A stretch of 64,000 bases of DNA from Thermococcus sp. (GTDB taxonomy: Archaea; Methanobacteriota_B; Thermococci; Thermococcales; Thermococcaceae). Positions 63,040 through 64,000 of the stretch are shown piece by piece. The stretch lies in assembly GCF_027052235.1 (NCBI RefSeq), contig NZ_JALUFF010000047.1, positions 1 through 64,000 of the forward strand, in the 5' to 3' direction. The position numbers and the translations under genes were made by a program. The first letter of the stretch is position 1. Each line of letters opens with the position of its first letter. A model generated the notes under the pieces. The model did no database searches, was not told the DNA's origin, and saw only the letters and a program-made list of their open reading frames with translations.

Positions 63040-64000
63040 TCAGCGGGCGTGTATCTCAACTATGTCCCCGTCCTCAAGGACGTGGTCTGCCCCAACCCTC
63101 TGGCCCGGGAACTTAACGCTCTTTCCCCACACCCTTGCATAGCGGAAGTTCTTGGCGAAGTCCTTGTGTATCCTCTCGGCGAGATCCATAACCGTTGAGC
63201 CCTTCTTTAGTGCAACCGGCGGATAAGCTGGCTCCTCCCCGGGACTCTTCGTGAAGACCCTGATTATTCCGGCGAGCTCGTAGAGTTCGTCCTTGAGCTT
63301 GTCGAGGTTTATCTTCCTCCTCGCCGAGACGGGGACTATCTTAAACCGGTCTCCATAGGTCTTGATAAGCCTCTCGTAGTTCTCCTTACTGCCCGGGGCG
63401 TCGCCTTTGTTGGCCACGATTATCGCCCTCTTCCACACGAGGCTCTCGTCGAGGGCATCGGCGAACTCCTCAAGGGTGACGGGCTCCTTTACGGTTATCT
63501 CTGCCGAGTGGATTCTCTCCTCACGGAGCATCCGCATGACTTCCCTCATGTCGCCCTTTATGTTCTCAGAGCCGTTGATGACTATTCCCCCGCTGGCGGT
63601 TCTCTTTATCTCGACCCTCGGCTTTCTCTTGTTGACCTTGATTCCAGCCCTCTCGAACTCCCTCAGAAGAATTTCCATCTGCTTCACCGGGTCCTGCGAG
63701 AGGTCTACGACGATTGCTATCGCATCTGCGTTCCTTATCACGCTGAGCAGCTGGGGGCCCATTCCCTTTCCGAGAGCGGCGCCTTCCACAAGCCCCGGGA
63801 CTTCAACCAGCTGTATCTGGACGTCCTTGTGGTGCATCATGCCCGGTATTGGCTCGACGGTCGTGAAGGCGTAGTTAGCGACGTCGACGTCCGCGTTTGT
63901 GAGTGCCTTCAGGAGCGAGCTCTTCCCGACGTTTGGAAGCCCCGCTAAGACTATCTGGGCAGCACCTTCCTTCCTGACGCTGAAGGAGTAGCCACCGCCC
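63040..64000 (-). CDS. Obg/DRG-family GTPase with TGS domain, 5' end outside window
   Basis: A partial gene: the frame is open to the window edge at 64000, so the N-terminus is missing. Visible are the P-loop GLPNVGKSS (about 63920), a G3-type EVPGLVEGAALGKG, G4 ANKGD near residue 140 of the visible second half, and a C-terminal TGS domain (STVMDLAERIHKDFAKNFRY) ending IVEIHAR. Such GTPases act in ribosome assembly or translation. The ATG at 63840 is internal, downstream of the P-loop, and is not the true start. Confidence 0.92.
   Translation of the reverse strand, partial: GGGYSFSVRKEGAAQIVLAGLPNVGKSSLLKALTNADVDVANYAFTTVEPIPGMMHHKDVQIQLVEVPGLVEGAALGKGMGPQLLSVIRNADAIAIVVDLSQDPVKQMEILLREFERAGIKVNKRKPRVEIKRTASGGIVINGSENIKGDMREVMRMLREERIHSAEITVKEPVTLEEFADALDESLVWKRAIIVANKGDAPGSKENYERLIKTYGDRFKIVPVSARRKINLDKLKDELYELAGIIRVFTKSPGEEPAYPPVALKKGSTVMDLAERIHKDFAKNFRYARVWGKSVKFPGQRVGADHVLEDGDIVEIHAR

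Overview
The window reads as a chromosomal segment of a hyperthermophilic euryarchaeon of the Thermococcales, most likely Thermococcus. The grounds are a Tgr/TrmBL1-type sugar regulator with its TATCAC-N5-GTGATA operators, a two-subunit PriS/PriL primase, an archaeal A-type ATP synthase operon, archaeal RNase P RNA and the Pop5 protein, archaeal SecDF, a GH57 amylopullulanase, a serpin, a C/D box guide RNA, and archaeal promoters (TTTAAA/CTTAAAA boxes about 25-30 nt before starts, GGTGGTG/GGAGGTG ribosome sites). Coding density is high, with many 1-30 nt overlaps. I saw no CRISPR array, IS element, intein or prophage.

Layout. 1-3.3 kb: a membrane-protein gene broken by a 13-bp duplication, a VapBC toxin-antitoxin pair with a palindromic operator, a radical SAM enzyme, and RNase P protein Rnp2. 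3.3-16.6 kb: an alpha-glucan island. Glycogen synthase and the regulator Tgr run leftward. Neopullulanase, MalE, MalF, MalG, a 1364-aa amylopullulanase and MalK run rightward, with Tgr-type operators before the neopullulanase and malE. Extracellular starch is cut by the anchored amylopullulanase, imported by MalEFGK, cleaved inside by the neopullulanase, and stored through GlgA, probably all under Tgr. 16.6-24.4 kb: a UPF0146 protein with a phosphopentomutase-like enzyme, an MBL hydrolase, an M20 peptidase, a lipoprotein serpin, two RNA methyltransferases and a C/D box sRNA between them. 24.4-35.5 kb: a TctA-like membrane protein paired with a secreted OB-fold protein, a KaiC-like ATPase, primase, two DMT transporters, RNase P RNA, a surface protein, DUF61 and NAD synthase.

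35.5-43 kb: a complete Opp-type ABC importer whose abundant binding protein is separated from its permeases by a terminator hairpin. 43-48.8 kb: PyrC and PyrK, a radical SAM protein, a PP-loop ATPase and AlaX. 48.8-57.5 kb: the nine-gene ATP synthase operon (ahaH-I-K-E-C-F-A-B-D). 57.6-64 kb: secF-secD-TrkA-like operon, SpeD, a KaiC/HTH coiled-coil pair, tRNA-Lys(UUU), and the 3' part of an Obg/DRG-type GTPase cut by the window end.

Most notable: the 13-bp frameshifting duplication; a well-formed C/D guide RNA; RNase P RNA whose terminal P1 helix strand lies inside the end of a transporter gene; large beta-rich extracytoplasmic insertions at the same place in one permease of both ABC importers; an ATPase rotor subunit with one ion site per four helices; and several unassigned palindromic operators.
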